Assembly (NCBI GenBank): GCA_020201015.1
Contig: JAIVHN010000202.1
Span: forward strand, 14,464-22,916
Direction of reading: 5' to 3'
Origin: Spirochaeta sp.
GTDB taxonomy: Bacteria; Spirochaetota; Spirochaetia; DSM-27196; SLAA01
Length of the DNA stretch: 8,453 nt
Made by a program: the position numbers and the translations under genes. Of the stretch, positions 1 to 7,128 are shown one piece after another. Position 1 is the stretch's first letter. Every line of letters starts with the position of its first letter. Below the pieces are notes generated by a model. That model ran no database searches and was not told the origin of the DNA. It saw only the letters and a list, made by a program, of their open reading frames with translations.

Positions 1-407
1 AGAACGACCAACTGCAGTCGGCCTGGGATCAGACCGACAACATCATCCTTCTGCCGGGAGTTGGCATACATTACCGCTCACTTGGGCGAGTTGGAATAGA
101 TTTGTCCCTGATCTACTCCTTGGGTGCGGCCCGTGTGACCGCCCGTGAGGATGTGAGCCAATACGGGTGGTTTGACCAGCAAGAGAGGCCCGATGACTTC
201 CTTGCAAAGGGTGAAAGCATCTGGTTCATGTATCAGTTGCTCTCGTTTCAACCGGGTCTAACTGTGGCTCTTACAGACCGTTGGGCCTTGCGTGCGGCAA
301 CCTCGTTTAGCTTTGACCCGCGCGCACTCGGCGAAACTACGCCTTACAACGATGCTGCCGGACTTGCGTTTCGGTATCTGCAGATTGGACTTGCTCGCCG
401 TTTCTGA
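1..407 (+). CDS. Partial outer-membrane beta-barrel-like protein (C-terminal part only)
   Basis: The reading frame is open from base 3 to the TGA at 405-407, giving 134 residues with no start in the window. The gene therefore begins upstream, and the TTG at 102 is unlikely to be its real start. The visible part alternates polar and hydrophobic residues in short stretches (GVGIHYRSLGRVGIDLSLIY, then GLTVALTDRWALRAATSFSF), separated by charged loops such as EDVSQYGWFDQQERPDDF. It ends in a final strand, LAFRYLQIGLARRF, with a terminal phenylalanine. A C-terminal aromatic residue on an amphipathic strand is the usual mark of barrels inserted by the BAM machinery. From this I infer an outer-membrane protein of a diderm bacterium. 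I do not recognise the family, and cargo or function cannot be stated. It could also be a periplasmic beta-rich protein. No strong terminator follows it. Confidence 0.6.
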   Translation, partial: NDQLQSAWDQTDNIILLPGVGIHYRSLGRVGIDLSLIYSLGAARVTAREDVSQYGWFDQQERPDDFLAKGESIWFMYQLLSFQPGLTVALTDRWALRAATSFSFDPRALGETTPYNDAAGLAFRYLQIGLARRF

Positions 408-467
408 ACACCGGGCTGCCGATAAGTGAGTAATTTACCCTCAAATCCGGCTCACTGCCAAATTTCC

Positions 468-497
468 TTGACAACACAAAAAGGGCGCTCTTATAGT
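468..497 (+). promoter_or_regulatory. Sigma-70-type promoter for the EF-G-like gene
   Basis: A perfect -35 hexamer TTGACA (468-473) is followed after 18 bases by TATAGT (492-497), which matches the -10 consensus at five of six positions. Transcription would start near 504, leaving an untranslated leader of about 83 bases before the ATG at 587. This is the best promoter match in the window and lies in the only sizeable gap between genes (408-586). I see no riboswitch-like or strongly folded leader. The only pairing noted is a 5-bp CTCTT/AAGAG stem at 511-529. Confidence 0.75.
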
Positions 498-572
498 AAT
501 GGGCAACCTGCTCTTCACTCATAAAAGAGAACAAACGAGCAAAAACATCACAAGCGGTACAGCTGCTGCGGC

Positions 573-578
573 AAGGAG
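573..578 (+). promoter_or_regulatory. Strong Shine-Dalgarno site of the EF-G-like gene
   Basis: AAGGAG sits 8 bases before the ATG at 587 and fixes that start. A second ATG at 582-584 is closer to the site but out of frame. The match to the anti-Shine-Dalgarno sequence is clearly better than for any minus-strand gene here. Confidence 0.8.
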
Positions 579-586
579 TCTATGGT

Positions 587-2665
587 ATGAGCTTACAGAC
601 CGATTCGATCAGAAACGTTGCGATAGCGGGTCATGGTTCGACCGGGAAAACATCCTTAGTTGAGCAGATCCTGTTTCAGACCGGAGTAATTGGTCGGGCG
701 GAGGCCGTAGAGAGCGGCAAGTCTACCAGTGACCACACCGACGAAGAGGCTGCCAACGGTATATCCATTCACGCCTCACTAACACATGTAAACTGGAAAG
801 ACCGCAAAATCAACATGCTTGATACTCCGGGTGCAGCAGACTTCGTTGGTGAGGTAATAGCTGCGTTCCGTGCATGTGAATCGGCGCTGCTTGTAATATC
901 CGGAAAGGCTGGCGTTCAGATTGAGACAATTAAGCTGTGGCGGCTACTAGAACGCCGAGCGAAACCGCGACTTGTGTTTATAGGAAAAATGGATGAAGAA
1001 GGCGCCGACTTCGAAGCCGCAGTGGAGAGCTTGCGCTCGCGATTTGAGACCAGTTTTGTACCGGTTTCTATTCCAATGGGTGCAGGTTCTGAACACGTCG
1101 GAGTGATTAATTTGATCAGTATGAAAGCCTATATCGCTGGTAATGGCGGTAAAGAGAGCGAGACCGAAATTCCGGATGAGTACCAAGAAGCAGCAAAAAC
1201 GGCGCGGGCCGCGCTCATTGAGCTTGCGGCCGAGGGTGACGATGAGCTGGTAGAGAAGTTTCTTGCGGAAGAAACTCTCAGCACCGAGGATGTCATTCAC
1301 GGCTTAAAGACCGGTACCGCCGATGGTCGCTTAGTCCCAGTTGCGACCGGTGCGGCACTTTCCGGGAGTGGTATTAGCTCTTTACTTGATATAATGGCAT
1401 ATGCAGCACGCTCACCAATGGGCATTGAAGAGACTGTAGTAAGCGAGGATGGAACGGAATCGAAACTGGCTATTGCTGCCGACGCCGAGTTCTCGGGACT
1501 GTGCTTTAAGACTACAATCGACCAATTCTCAGGTAAGCTTTCATTCGTAAAAGTTGTAACGGGTTGCCTTAACTCCGACACCGAGCTTTCAAACGCACGC
1601 GAAATGAAAAAAGAACGAGTCAATAAGTTCTTTAGCGCTCAGGGCAAGAAATTGGAAGAGGTGCATGAGGTCTGTGCTGGCGACATTACGGTGCTCGCTA
1701 AACTATCATCGGCAAATACCAGCGACACGTTTTGCACCCCGTCTCATATCTTCAACTTTCGTCAGTTGGCATTACCACAACCGGTATTTGCGGTAGCAGT
1801 TGAGGGCACCGAGAAAAAGGATGAGGATAAACTCGGAGACGCACTCCACAAGGTTGTGGAAGAAGATCTGACTCTTCACGTAGACTTCAATGGGGAGACC
1901 AAGGAAACGGTTGTCTCTGGTATGGGTGAACTCCACATAAATATCGTGCTGGACCGCATTCGTACCCACCAAAAAGTTGCTGTCAATACTCACGTCCCAC
2001 GTGTTGCCTATCGCGAAACTATTGTCAAGTCGGCAGAGGCTAACTATCGTCACAAGAAACAGTCTGGCGGTCACGGCCAGTTTGGTGAGGTAACAATAAA
2101 AATTCGCCCACTCCAGCGTGGTGAGCAATACGCGTTTAATAACCTCATTCGCGGTATGGCGGTGAGCAAAGGCTACATTCCCGGAATTGAAAAAGGCCTT
2201 AAGGAAGCGATGTCGGAGGGTGTCCTGGCCGGTTACCCAATGGTCGATATCGGTACCGAACTGTTGGACGGCAAGGAGCACCCAGTCGACTCCTCGGAAA
2301 TGGCATTCAAACTCGCAGCAAAAGGAGCTATGCGGGAGGCAGTCGGGAAAGCAAAACCCACTCTGCTTGAGCCTATCATGAAACTTGAGGTCTTTATTGA
2401 AGAACAATACCTTGGCGATGTACTCTCCGATCTCACTTCCAAACGAGGGCGAGTACTGGGTCAGGATGCACTCGGCGGAGGCCTTATCTCCATCCGAGCA
2501 CAAGTTCCTCAAGCCGAGTTACTGAGATATGCCATTGACCTGCGCTCAATCACGAGTGGCACTGGTGCCTTTGAACTAGAATTCAGCCACTATGACCCGA
2601 TCTCGGGAAAGATTGCGGACGACGTCATTAAGGCTTCACACCATGTAGCTGAAGCTCACGCATAG
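587..2665 (+). CDS. fusA2: Elongation factor G-like translational GTPase (EF-G2 / FusA2 type)
   Basis: This is a cytoplasmic GTPase of the EF-G family, 692 residues long, the usual EF-G size. All five domains are present: the G domain (about 1-283), domain II (about 295-385), domain III (about 395-470, with SGMGELHINIVLDR), domain IV (about 472-595, with HKKQSGGHGQFGEV) and domain V (about 596-675, with DLTSKRGRVLGQD and LRSITSGTGAFELEFSHYD). The P-loop GHGSTGKT is at 15-22. Several G-motifs depart from canonical EF-G: DTPGAADF (79-86) instead of DTPGHVDF, GKMD (133-136) instead of NKMD, NGISI instead of RGITI, and a G5 loop GAALSGSG instead of GSAFKNKG. These differences and the HKKQSGGHGQFG signature place it with the second-type EF-G paralogues rather than the main translocase. 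A separate canonical fusA is expected elsewhere, but this cannot be seen here. The role may be a specialised or regulatory ribosome function. It has its own promoter and a strong ribosome binding site. Its stop codon touches the stop of the convergent citrate synthase gene. Confidence 0.93.
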   Translation: MSLQTDSIRNVAIAGHGSTGKTSLVEQILFQTGVIGRAEAVESGKSTSDHTDEEAANGISIHASLTHVNWKDRKINMLDTPGAADFVGEVIAAFRACESALLVISGKAGVQIETIKLWRLLERRAKPRLVFIGKMDEEGADFEAAVESLRSRFETSFVPVSIPMGAGSEHVGVINLISMKAYIAGNGGKESETEIPDEYQEAAKTARAALIELAAEGDDELVEKFLAEETLSTEDVIHGLKTGTADGRLVPVATGAALSGSGISSLLDIMAYAARSPMGIEETVVSEDGTESKLAIAADAEFSGLCFKTTIDQFSGKLSFVKVVTGCLNSDTELSNAREMKKERVNKFFSAQGKKLEEVHEVCAGDITVLAKLSSANTSDTFCTPSHIFNFRQLALPQPVFAVAVEGTEKKDEDKLGDALHKVVEEDLTLHVDFNGETKETVVSGMGELHINIVLDRIRTHQKVAVNTHVPRVAYRETIVKSAEANYRHKKQSGGHGQFGEVTIKIRPLQRGEQYAFNNLIRGMAVSKGYIPGIEKGLKEAMSEGVLAGYPMVDIGTELLDGKEHPVDSSEMAFKLAAKGAMREAVGKAKPTLLEPIMKLEVFIEEQYLGDVLSDLTSKRGRVLGQDALGGGLISIRAQVPQAELLRYAIDLRSITSGTGAFELEFSHYDPISGKIADDVIKASHHVAEAHA

Positions 2666-4027
2666 TCACGTTCGCGCAGTCATTGGTGTGTATCGGTTCC
2701 GGCCAGCAATGCTTTTATAGGCTGGCCGGATGATTTTCCCACCGCTAACTATCTCTTCAAGCCGATGCGCACACCACCCTGGTATTCGGGCAACGGCAAA
2801 AATTGGTGTGTACAGATCCATTGGGATATTGAGCATCTTATAGACAAAGCCCGAGTAGAAGTCAACGTTGGGGGCAATATCCATTTCACGGCCTTTATGC
2901 TCACTAAACACCTGAGGTGTAAGCTTCTCAATGAGTTTGTATAGATTAAACTCCGTGATGTACTCCTTCTCCGTTGCAAGCTCCTCCGCCTTATCCTTGA
3001 TTATTACCGCACGTGGATCAGACAGCGTATAAACGGCGTGCCCCATACCATAGATTAACCCACTACGGTCATGGGCCTCACCTCGAATGATTTTTCTTAG
3101 AAAGTCGGCCACCTCGATCTCATCTTCCCAGTTAGAGATGCTGTTTTTGACGGTCTCCATCATACCCATGACCTTGGAATTAGCGCCGCCATGCTTGGCG
3201 CCTTTAAGTGAACCAACCGCTGTGGCAATTGCAGAGTAGGTATCGGTCGCAGCCGAGCTGACTACATGGACGGCAAATGCACTATTATTACCGCCGCCGT
3301 GCTCAGCGTGTAGTACAAGGCAGAGATCTAGTACTTCTGCTTCAAGTTCTGTATAGCGACGGTCCGGCCGTATCATCTGGAGAAGATTCTCTGCAGCTGA
3401 AAGCTCAGGGTCCGAGGCGTGAATAATGAGACTCTCGCCAGCGTGATAGTGCTGTTTTGCTTGATATCCGTAGGCTGCAAAAATTGGAAAGCGCGATACC
3501 AGCTCTACACTTTGCCGCAGTACATTTATGAAGGATAAATCCTCGGCTTTCTCATCAAAGGAGTAACTTACCAAGGTCGTGCGCGCGAGTTTGTTCATGA
3601 TGTCGGTGCTGGGAAAGCGGAGCATGACGTCTTCAACAAATCTAGGAGGTAACTGCCGGCACTCGGCAAGCACAGTTCGGAACTCGGCAAGAGCATCGGC
3701 AGTAGGAAGGTTACCGAATAGCAGAAGGTAACAGACCTCTTCAAAACCAAAGCGTTTGTCGGCTTGGAATCCATCTACTATATCTTTGAGGTTATAGCCT
3801 CGGTACAGCAACCGTCCTTCATCTGGCTTTTTTTCCCGGTCATCAACATAATACCCATGAACCTCACCAATCTCGGTCAGACCCACCAAGACGCCGGTGC
3901 CGTCTTGGTTACGGAGGCCGCGTTTTGCATCATAAAGGTCATACTTCTGTGCGGGTATAGTGGTGCTTGCCTCCGCACTTGGCGCGAGACGCTCGATAAA
4001 CTTGTCAACCTGTGTCGCTTGTTCCAT
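2666..4027 (-). CDS. gltA: Citrate synthase (citrate/2-methylcitrate synthase family)
   Basis: It condenses acetyl-CoA with oxaloacetate to citrate, the entry step of the TCA cycle, in the cytoplasm. With the ATG at 4027 it has 453 residues. The catalytic triad is intact: H279 in GSLKGAKHGGAN, H330 in YGMGHAVYTLSDPRA and D389 in NVDFYSGFVY. The substrate-binding Arg of DPRA (R339) and the C-terminal RIPGWCAHRLEE block are also present. Other family blocks are GRLLYRGYNL (71-80) and LHAEHGGGNNS (239-249). GHAVY replaces the more familiar GHRVY. An upstream in-frame TTG at 4084 would add 19 residues (472 in all), but it has no ribosome binding site and its extension looks non-conserved. The ATG at 4027 has GGGG 5 bases upstream and a promoter just before it. 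A 2-methylcitrate synthase role cannot be excluded, since the two activities are hard to separate by sequence. No methylcitrate-pathway neighbours are present, which favours citrate synthase. Confidence 0.93.
   Translation of the reverse strand: MEQATQVDKFIERLAPSAEASTTIPAQKYDLYDAKRGLRNQDGTGVLVGLTEIGEVHGYYVDDREKKPDEGRLLYRGYNLKDIVDGFQADKRFGFEEVCYLLLFGNLPTADALAEFRTVLAECRQLPPRFVEDVMLRFPSTDIMNKLARTTLVSYSFDEKAEDLSFINVLRQSVELVSRFPIFAAYGYQAKQHYHAGESLIIHASDPELSAAENLLQMIRPDRRYTELEAEVLDLCLVLHAEHGGGNNSAFAVHVVSSAATDTYSAIATAVGSLKGAKHGGANSKVMGMMETVKNSISNWEDEIEVADFLRKIIRGEAHDRSGLIYGMGHAVYTLSDPRAVIIKDKAEELATEKEYITEFNLYKLIEKLTPQVFSEHKGREMDIAPNVDFYSGFVYKMLNIPMDLYTPIFAVARIPGWCAHRLEEIVSGGKIIRPAYKSIAGRNRYTPMTART
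2698..2737 (+). terminator. Probable intrinsic terminator of the EF-G-like gene, inside the gltA coding end
   Basis: A perfect 10-bp inverted repeat, TCCGGCCAGC (2698-2707) and GCTGGCCGGA (2721-2730), has a 13-base loop and is followed on the plus strand by TGATTTT. It begins 33 bases after the fusA2 stop. On the minus strand no T-run follows the stem, so it should act on plus-strand transcripts only. It lies within the last codons of the convergent citrate synthase gene (around residues AGRN near the C-terminus). The T-tract is short and interrupted, so efficiency is uncertain. Confidence 0.6.
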
Positions 4028-4032
4028 ATATA

Positions 4033-4036
4033 CCCC
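4033..4036 (-). promoter_or_regulatory. Weak ribosome binding site supporting the ATG start of gltA
   Basis: On the minus strand GGGG lies 5 bases before the ATG at 4027. The upstream TTG at 4084 has nothing comparable before it, so this short G-run is the main translational argument for the 453-residue form. Confidence 0.45.
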
Positions 4037-4054
4037 GTTTTTTGTAGTACGCAC

Positions 4055-4084
4055 ATAGTACGGGGCCAAATAGGGGCACGTCAA
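4055..4084 (-). promoter_or_regulatory. Probable sigma-70-type promoter of gltA
   Basis: On the minus strand TTGACG (4084-4079, five of six -35 matches) is followed after 18 bases by TACTAT (4060-4055, four of six -10 matches). The start of transcription would fall near 4047, about 20 bases before the ATG at 4027. The -35 hexamer overlaps the trmB stop codon. If this promoter is real, the TTG at 4084 cannot be the start used on its transcript, because it would lie upstream of the RNA. Two direct repeats with 11-bp periods overlap the region (see findings). Confidence 0.5.
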
Positions 4085-4782
4085 TCGGTCTCTGAACCAC
4101 GCCGCCGTAAAAATATTTCAAATATTTCGTGGCTGCGCGCCAACCCCTTGCGTTCAAAAGCCGTGCGCGGACGCCACGGCAACGGCTTACAGAAACCACC
4201 TGAGGGATTCTCAAAGAACTCGTCATCTGGTCCTATAACGTCAAGCATGTGTTCGGCGTATTCACGTACATCGGTAGTTAGATACACATACGCACCCGGA
4301 CGCAGCGCTCTGCCTACCATGGCAGTGAACCCCGGCCGCACAAGTCGTCGCTTATGGTGTCGTTTTTTGGGCCAGGGATCGGGGAAAAAAACATGAACCC
4401 CGTCAAGTACCGCTGGCGCGATCATTTGTTCAAGCACCACCATCGCGTCTTCACGAATAACACGAACGTTGGAAAGGCTCCTTGACTCAAGCTCACCAAG
4501 CAACTTTCCGACGCCGGGCTTATGCACCTCGATACCAAGAAAGGCGGTTTGAGGAAGCCGCTCGGCAAGTTCTATAGTTGCCTCCCCCATGCCAAAACCA
4601 ATCTCCACAACAAGGCTGTCACAACCCGGAAAAGCTGCGAGGATCTCCTCACGTGTCGACTCTTCTCTACTTAGGGGAACTGCATAGTCAGCGTACAGAG
4701 TGTCAAAGCTACGGCGTTGGTAATCACTCATTCGAGTCTGGCGAATGACAAAGCTACGAATATGAGGTGCATCTTTCTGCAT
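4081..4782 (-). CDS. trmB: tRNA (guanine-N7-)-methyltransferase TrmB
   Basis: It uses S-adenosylmethionine to form m7G at position 46 in the variable loop of many tRNAs. From the ATG at 4782 it has 233 residues, within the usual TrmB range. Visible family features, in order, are IRSFVIRQTR (8-17), the SAM-binding loop EIGFGMG (60-66), GIEVHKPGVG (83-92), the acidic position in REDAM (110-114), the signature FPDPWPKKRHHKRRL (133-147) and the C-terminal TAFE (208-211) in the block that contacts tRNA. All expected key residues are present, so it should be active. A TTG at 4815 would lengthen it by 11 residues and overlap ptsP by 26 bases. Both starts have only an AGG about 12 bases upstream, and I prefer the ATG. 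It lies 7 bases after the ptsP stop, which suggests co-transcription and perhaps translational coupling with ptsP. Confidence 0.95.
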   Translation of the reverse strand: MQKDAPHIRSFVIRQTRMSDYQRRSFDTLYADYAVPLSREESTREEILAAFPGCDSLVVEIGFGMGEATIELAERLPQTAFLGIEVHKPGVGKLLGELESRSLSNVRVIREDAMVVLEQMIAPAVLDGVHVFFPDPWPKKRHHKRRLVRPGFTAMVGRALRPGAYVYLTTDVREYAEHMLDVIGPDDEFFENPSGGFCKPLPWRPRTAFERKGLARSHEIFEIFLRRRGSETD

Positions 4783-4789
4783 TGGTGCG

Positions 4790-7060
4790 TCAGACCTGCC
4801 CCGGTTCGATTCCAAGATATTTTTCTACCTCATCAATATCCCTCAGAGAAAGAAGTTCAAGCGCACTACGACGAGCGTAATCCAGACTAATCTCGGCAAG
4901 TGCAAACTTAATCTTGGCAATAAGCCTTGGTTCCACCGAGACTTTCCGAATACCGATTCCAACAAGAAATGGGAGCATGCGGATGTCTGCCGCCATCTCA
5001 CCACAAATTGATAGTTTTTCCGGTTGCGACGCGACAGCCTGGGCGGTTCGGGCAAGCGCTTTCAAAACCGCAGGGTGATAATGCTTGTGCATTCCGCCGA
5101 CTCTTTCGTTGGTACGGTCTACGGCAAGCATGTACATGACCAGGTCATTGGTGCCAATACTTAAAAAGTCGGCGCGGCCTGCTAGCTCGTCAATGCACTC
5201 TACGGCGGAAGGTAGCTCCACCATAATACCCAGATCAGGTGTTTCACAATGCGGCACATGCTCTAACTCAAGTTCGGCTAAGCAGTCGGTAAGAACCTCA
5301 CGAGAACGAGAGAACTCATCTACCGATGAAATCATCGGCAAGAGAATTTGAACATGGCAATCTGCCGCCGCCCGCAGCATCGCACGAAGTTGCTCCTTGA
5401 AGATATCGATGTTGGCAAGTGAAAAACGGATTCCCCGAAAGCCAAGAAACGGATTGCGCTCCGGAAGCCCCGGTTGCGTCATCATTTTATCACCACCAAT
5501 ATCGAGGGTACGGAGAATTGTCTCGGATTGCGGCATGGAACTCAGGATCTTGCGGTAGATGTGGTACTGCTCATCCTCAGTCGGAAAGCTGCTACGAACA
5601 ATGAAGGGAAACTCGCTCCGGTAGAGACCGATACCCTCTGCCTTGTTGCGTTCTGCAAGCTTGACGTCGAACACAAGGTTGATGTTTGCCATGACCTTAA
5701 TCGATGTTCCGTCTTTTGTGAGTCCGTGTTCCGGCATGGGACGCCCGTCCTCGCTCTCACTTTGCACCGAGTCGCGCATCACCTGCAGCTGTTTGCGGGC
5801 CTCATCATCCGGGTCTACATACAAGTTCCCCTGAAAAGCATCCAGGATAATAGGCGTGTTATCCCTCAGCTCAAAAACCCGCGCCTCTTTACACAGTACA
5901 ACCGGAAGTCCAAGCGAGCGGGCCAATATGGAAATATGCGCCGTCACGCCCCCTTCGGCAATGACCAACCCCTCGGCATTCTGCGCAACAATCCGCACCA
6001 GTTCAGAAGGATAAATATCGGTAGCCAACACGACCTGTCCGGTATAGTCGCCGCCCTCGTCTACAGTTCCTTGTAGGTTCCGCAGCACGCGGTGCTCAAG
6101 ATCCATAAGGTCTTGCGCCTTTTCCTGGCTGCGGGCATTTGCAGAGCCTGAGAGTAGCTCGACATACCGGTGCACAACACTGCGCACCGCAGCCTGTGGT
6201 CCGGAGCCAGCATGAATAAGCTTTTCTATGCTGGCCACAAACTCGTGATCCTTCAACATGAGCAAATGTGCAGTAAAGATCATGGAAGCAACGTCCGAGA
6301 GGTCGTGCTCAATCTCCCGTTGCAGCATCTCAAGCTGCTTATGGGTAGCCTCGAGCGCGTGAGCAAGACTGGCCAAGTCCTCCTCTTCACCTGCTGCTCG
6401 ATCATCGGCAACAGATATCTGAACCGCACGATCTTCAATGAGTACCGACCTGCCTTCGGCAAAACCTTCTGAAACCGATTGTCCTCGCACCACCGAAAGT
6501 GTAGAGGTCTCGTAATGTCTTTCAGGCGCCGGAGCAACGTGCCGCAGCTGCATAAGCATTTCTGCGTTCTCAAGCGTTGTAGCAAGCTGAGAAGCTATGG
6601 CTTGCATGGCACGTGTGTCGGTTTGCGTGAAGTGATCGGGTTGGCGGTGTTGCAGAACCATGATGCCAATGCGGTTCGGCCCACGTCTAATGGGAACGGC
6701 TAGAAAAGAGCGGAATTCTTCTTCGTTTAATCCCGGTACTATCTTAAAATATCGACTGCTCGGGGCGTCTGCCTCACAAATGGGCCGAAGCTCCGCAAAT
6801 GAGTGTCCAGTTATTCCTTCACCGACGCGAAGCTCAACCTGTTTGTCGTGCGGGAGATCAAGACCGTGGCTAGCACGTAGTACCAAACTATCGCGAAAGG
6901 AATCATAGAGGTAAATAGAGCAGACATCTGACTGCATATGCGCAGCAATCAGCTTGACAACATCCGTAAGAAAGCCCTCGAGAGTGCTTTTCTTCTCAAA
7001 CAAGCCCGCGAGTTCGGCAACGTTCCAAATTAAGTCAATACTATCTCGTTCATTTCTCAT
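4790..7060 (-). CDS. ptsP: PEP-protein phosphotransferase with N-terminal GAF domain (PtsP-type enzyme I)
   Basis: It autophosphorylates from phosphoenolpyruvate and passes the phosphate to an HPr/NPr-type carrier. In the nitrogen-type PTS this is a regulatory relay rather than sugar uptake. With the ATG at 7060 it has 756 residues. The GAF sensor domain occupies about 22-167 (SDVCSIYLYD, GEGITG, FRSFLAVPIRRG). The enzyme I N-terminal region follows, with the phospho-accepting His of GGVTAHISILARSLGLP (about H375). Next comes the PEP-binding barrel, with GIGLYRSEFPF, LRTLDIGGDK, NPFLGFRGIRF, MVELPSAV, GTNDL and the active-site Cys in ICGEMAAD (about C686). The catalytic set looks complete. 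LVMYMLAVDR replaces the common LTQYTLAVDR. A GTG at 7105 would add 15 residues. Neither start has a good ribosome binding site: GGGA lies 11 bases before the ATG, and nothing clear precedes the GTG. No HPr, PtsN or permease gene is in the window. It is probably co-transcribed with trmB. Confidence 0.92.
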   Translation of the reverse strand: MRNERDSIDLIWNVAELAGLFEKKSTLEGFLTDVVKLIAAHMQSDVCSIYLYDSFRDSLVLRASHGLDLPHDKQVELRVGEGITGHSFAELRPICEADAPSSRYFKIVPGLNEEEFRSFLAVPIRRGPNRIGIMVLQHRQPDHFTQTDTRAMQAIASQLATTLENAEMLMQLRHVAPAPERHYETSTLSVVRGQSVSEGFAEGRSVLIEDRAVQISVADDRAAGEEEDLASLAHALEATHKQLEMLQREIEHDLSDVASMIFTAHLLMLKDHEFVASIEKLIHAGSGPQAAVRSVVHRYVELLSGSANARSQEKAQDLMDLEHRVLRNLQGTVDEGGDYTGQVVLATDIYPSELVRIVAQNAEGLVIAEGGVTAHISILARSLGLPVVLCKEARVFELRDNTPIILDAFQGNLYVDPDDEARKQLQVMRDSVQSESEDGRPMPEHGLTKDGTSIKVMANINLVFDVKLAERNKAEGIGLYRSEFPFIVRSSFPTEDEQYHIYRKILSSMPQSETILRTLDIGGDKMMTQPGLPERNPFLGFRGIRFSLANIDIFKEQLRAMLRAAADCHVQILLPMISSVDEFSRSREVLTDCLAELELEHVPHCETPDLGIMVELPSAVECIDELAGRADFLSIGTNDLVMYMLAVDRTNERVGGMHKHYHPAVLKALARTAQAVASQPEKLSICGEMAADIRMLPFLVGIGIRKVSVEPRLIAKIKFALAEISLDYARRSALELLSLRDIDEVEKYLGIEPGQV

Positions 7061-7128
7061 AGATTCGGATTTCCCATATGTTCTTATGCACTCAAAAACT
7101 GGCACATACTACCACACGCTACACGACA

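Noticed and set aside
425..456. AGTGAG / CTCACT inverted repeat after the barrel gene, as a possible terminator
   Set aside because: It has only 6 bp of stem with a 20-base loop and no clear T-run after it, which is too weak to call.
337..534. A 65-codon minus-strand frame over the gap before the EF-G-like gene
   Set aside because: It overlaps the end of the barrel gene and the strong plus-strand promoter. No ribosome binding site or known family was seen.
1772..2512. A 246-codon open frame on the minus strand opposite the EF-G-like gene
   Set aside because: The opposite strand encodes conserved EF-G domains III-V in full. The minus-strand frame has no recognisable domain, no ribosome binding site and Cys/Phe-rich shadow composition.
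2633..2655. GCTTCA / TGAAGC hairpin at the end of fusA2, as a possible gltA terminator
   Set aside because: It has a 6-bp stem with an 11-base loop, and on the minus strand it is followed by CTTAATGACG rather than a T-tract.
3764..4396. A 210-codon plus-strand frame across the gltA-trmB junction
   Set aside because: It is antisense to the conserved N-terminal end of citrate synthase and C-terminal half of TrmB, with no family features of its own.
5474..6076. A 200-codon plus-strand frame inside ptsP
   Set aside because: It lies opposite the conserved enzyme I region containing the phospho-His segment, and its composition is that of a shadow frame.
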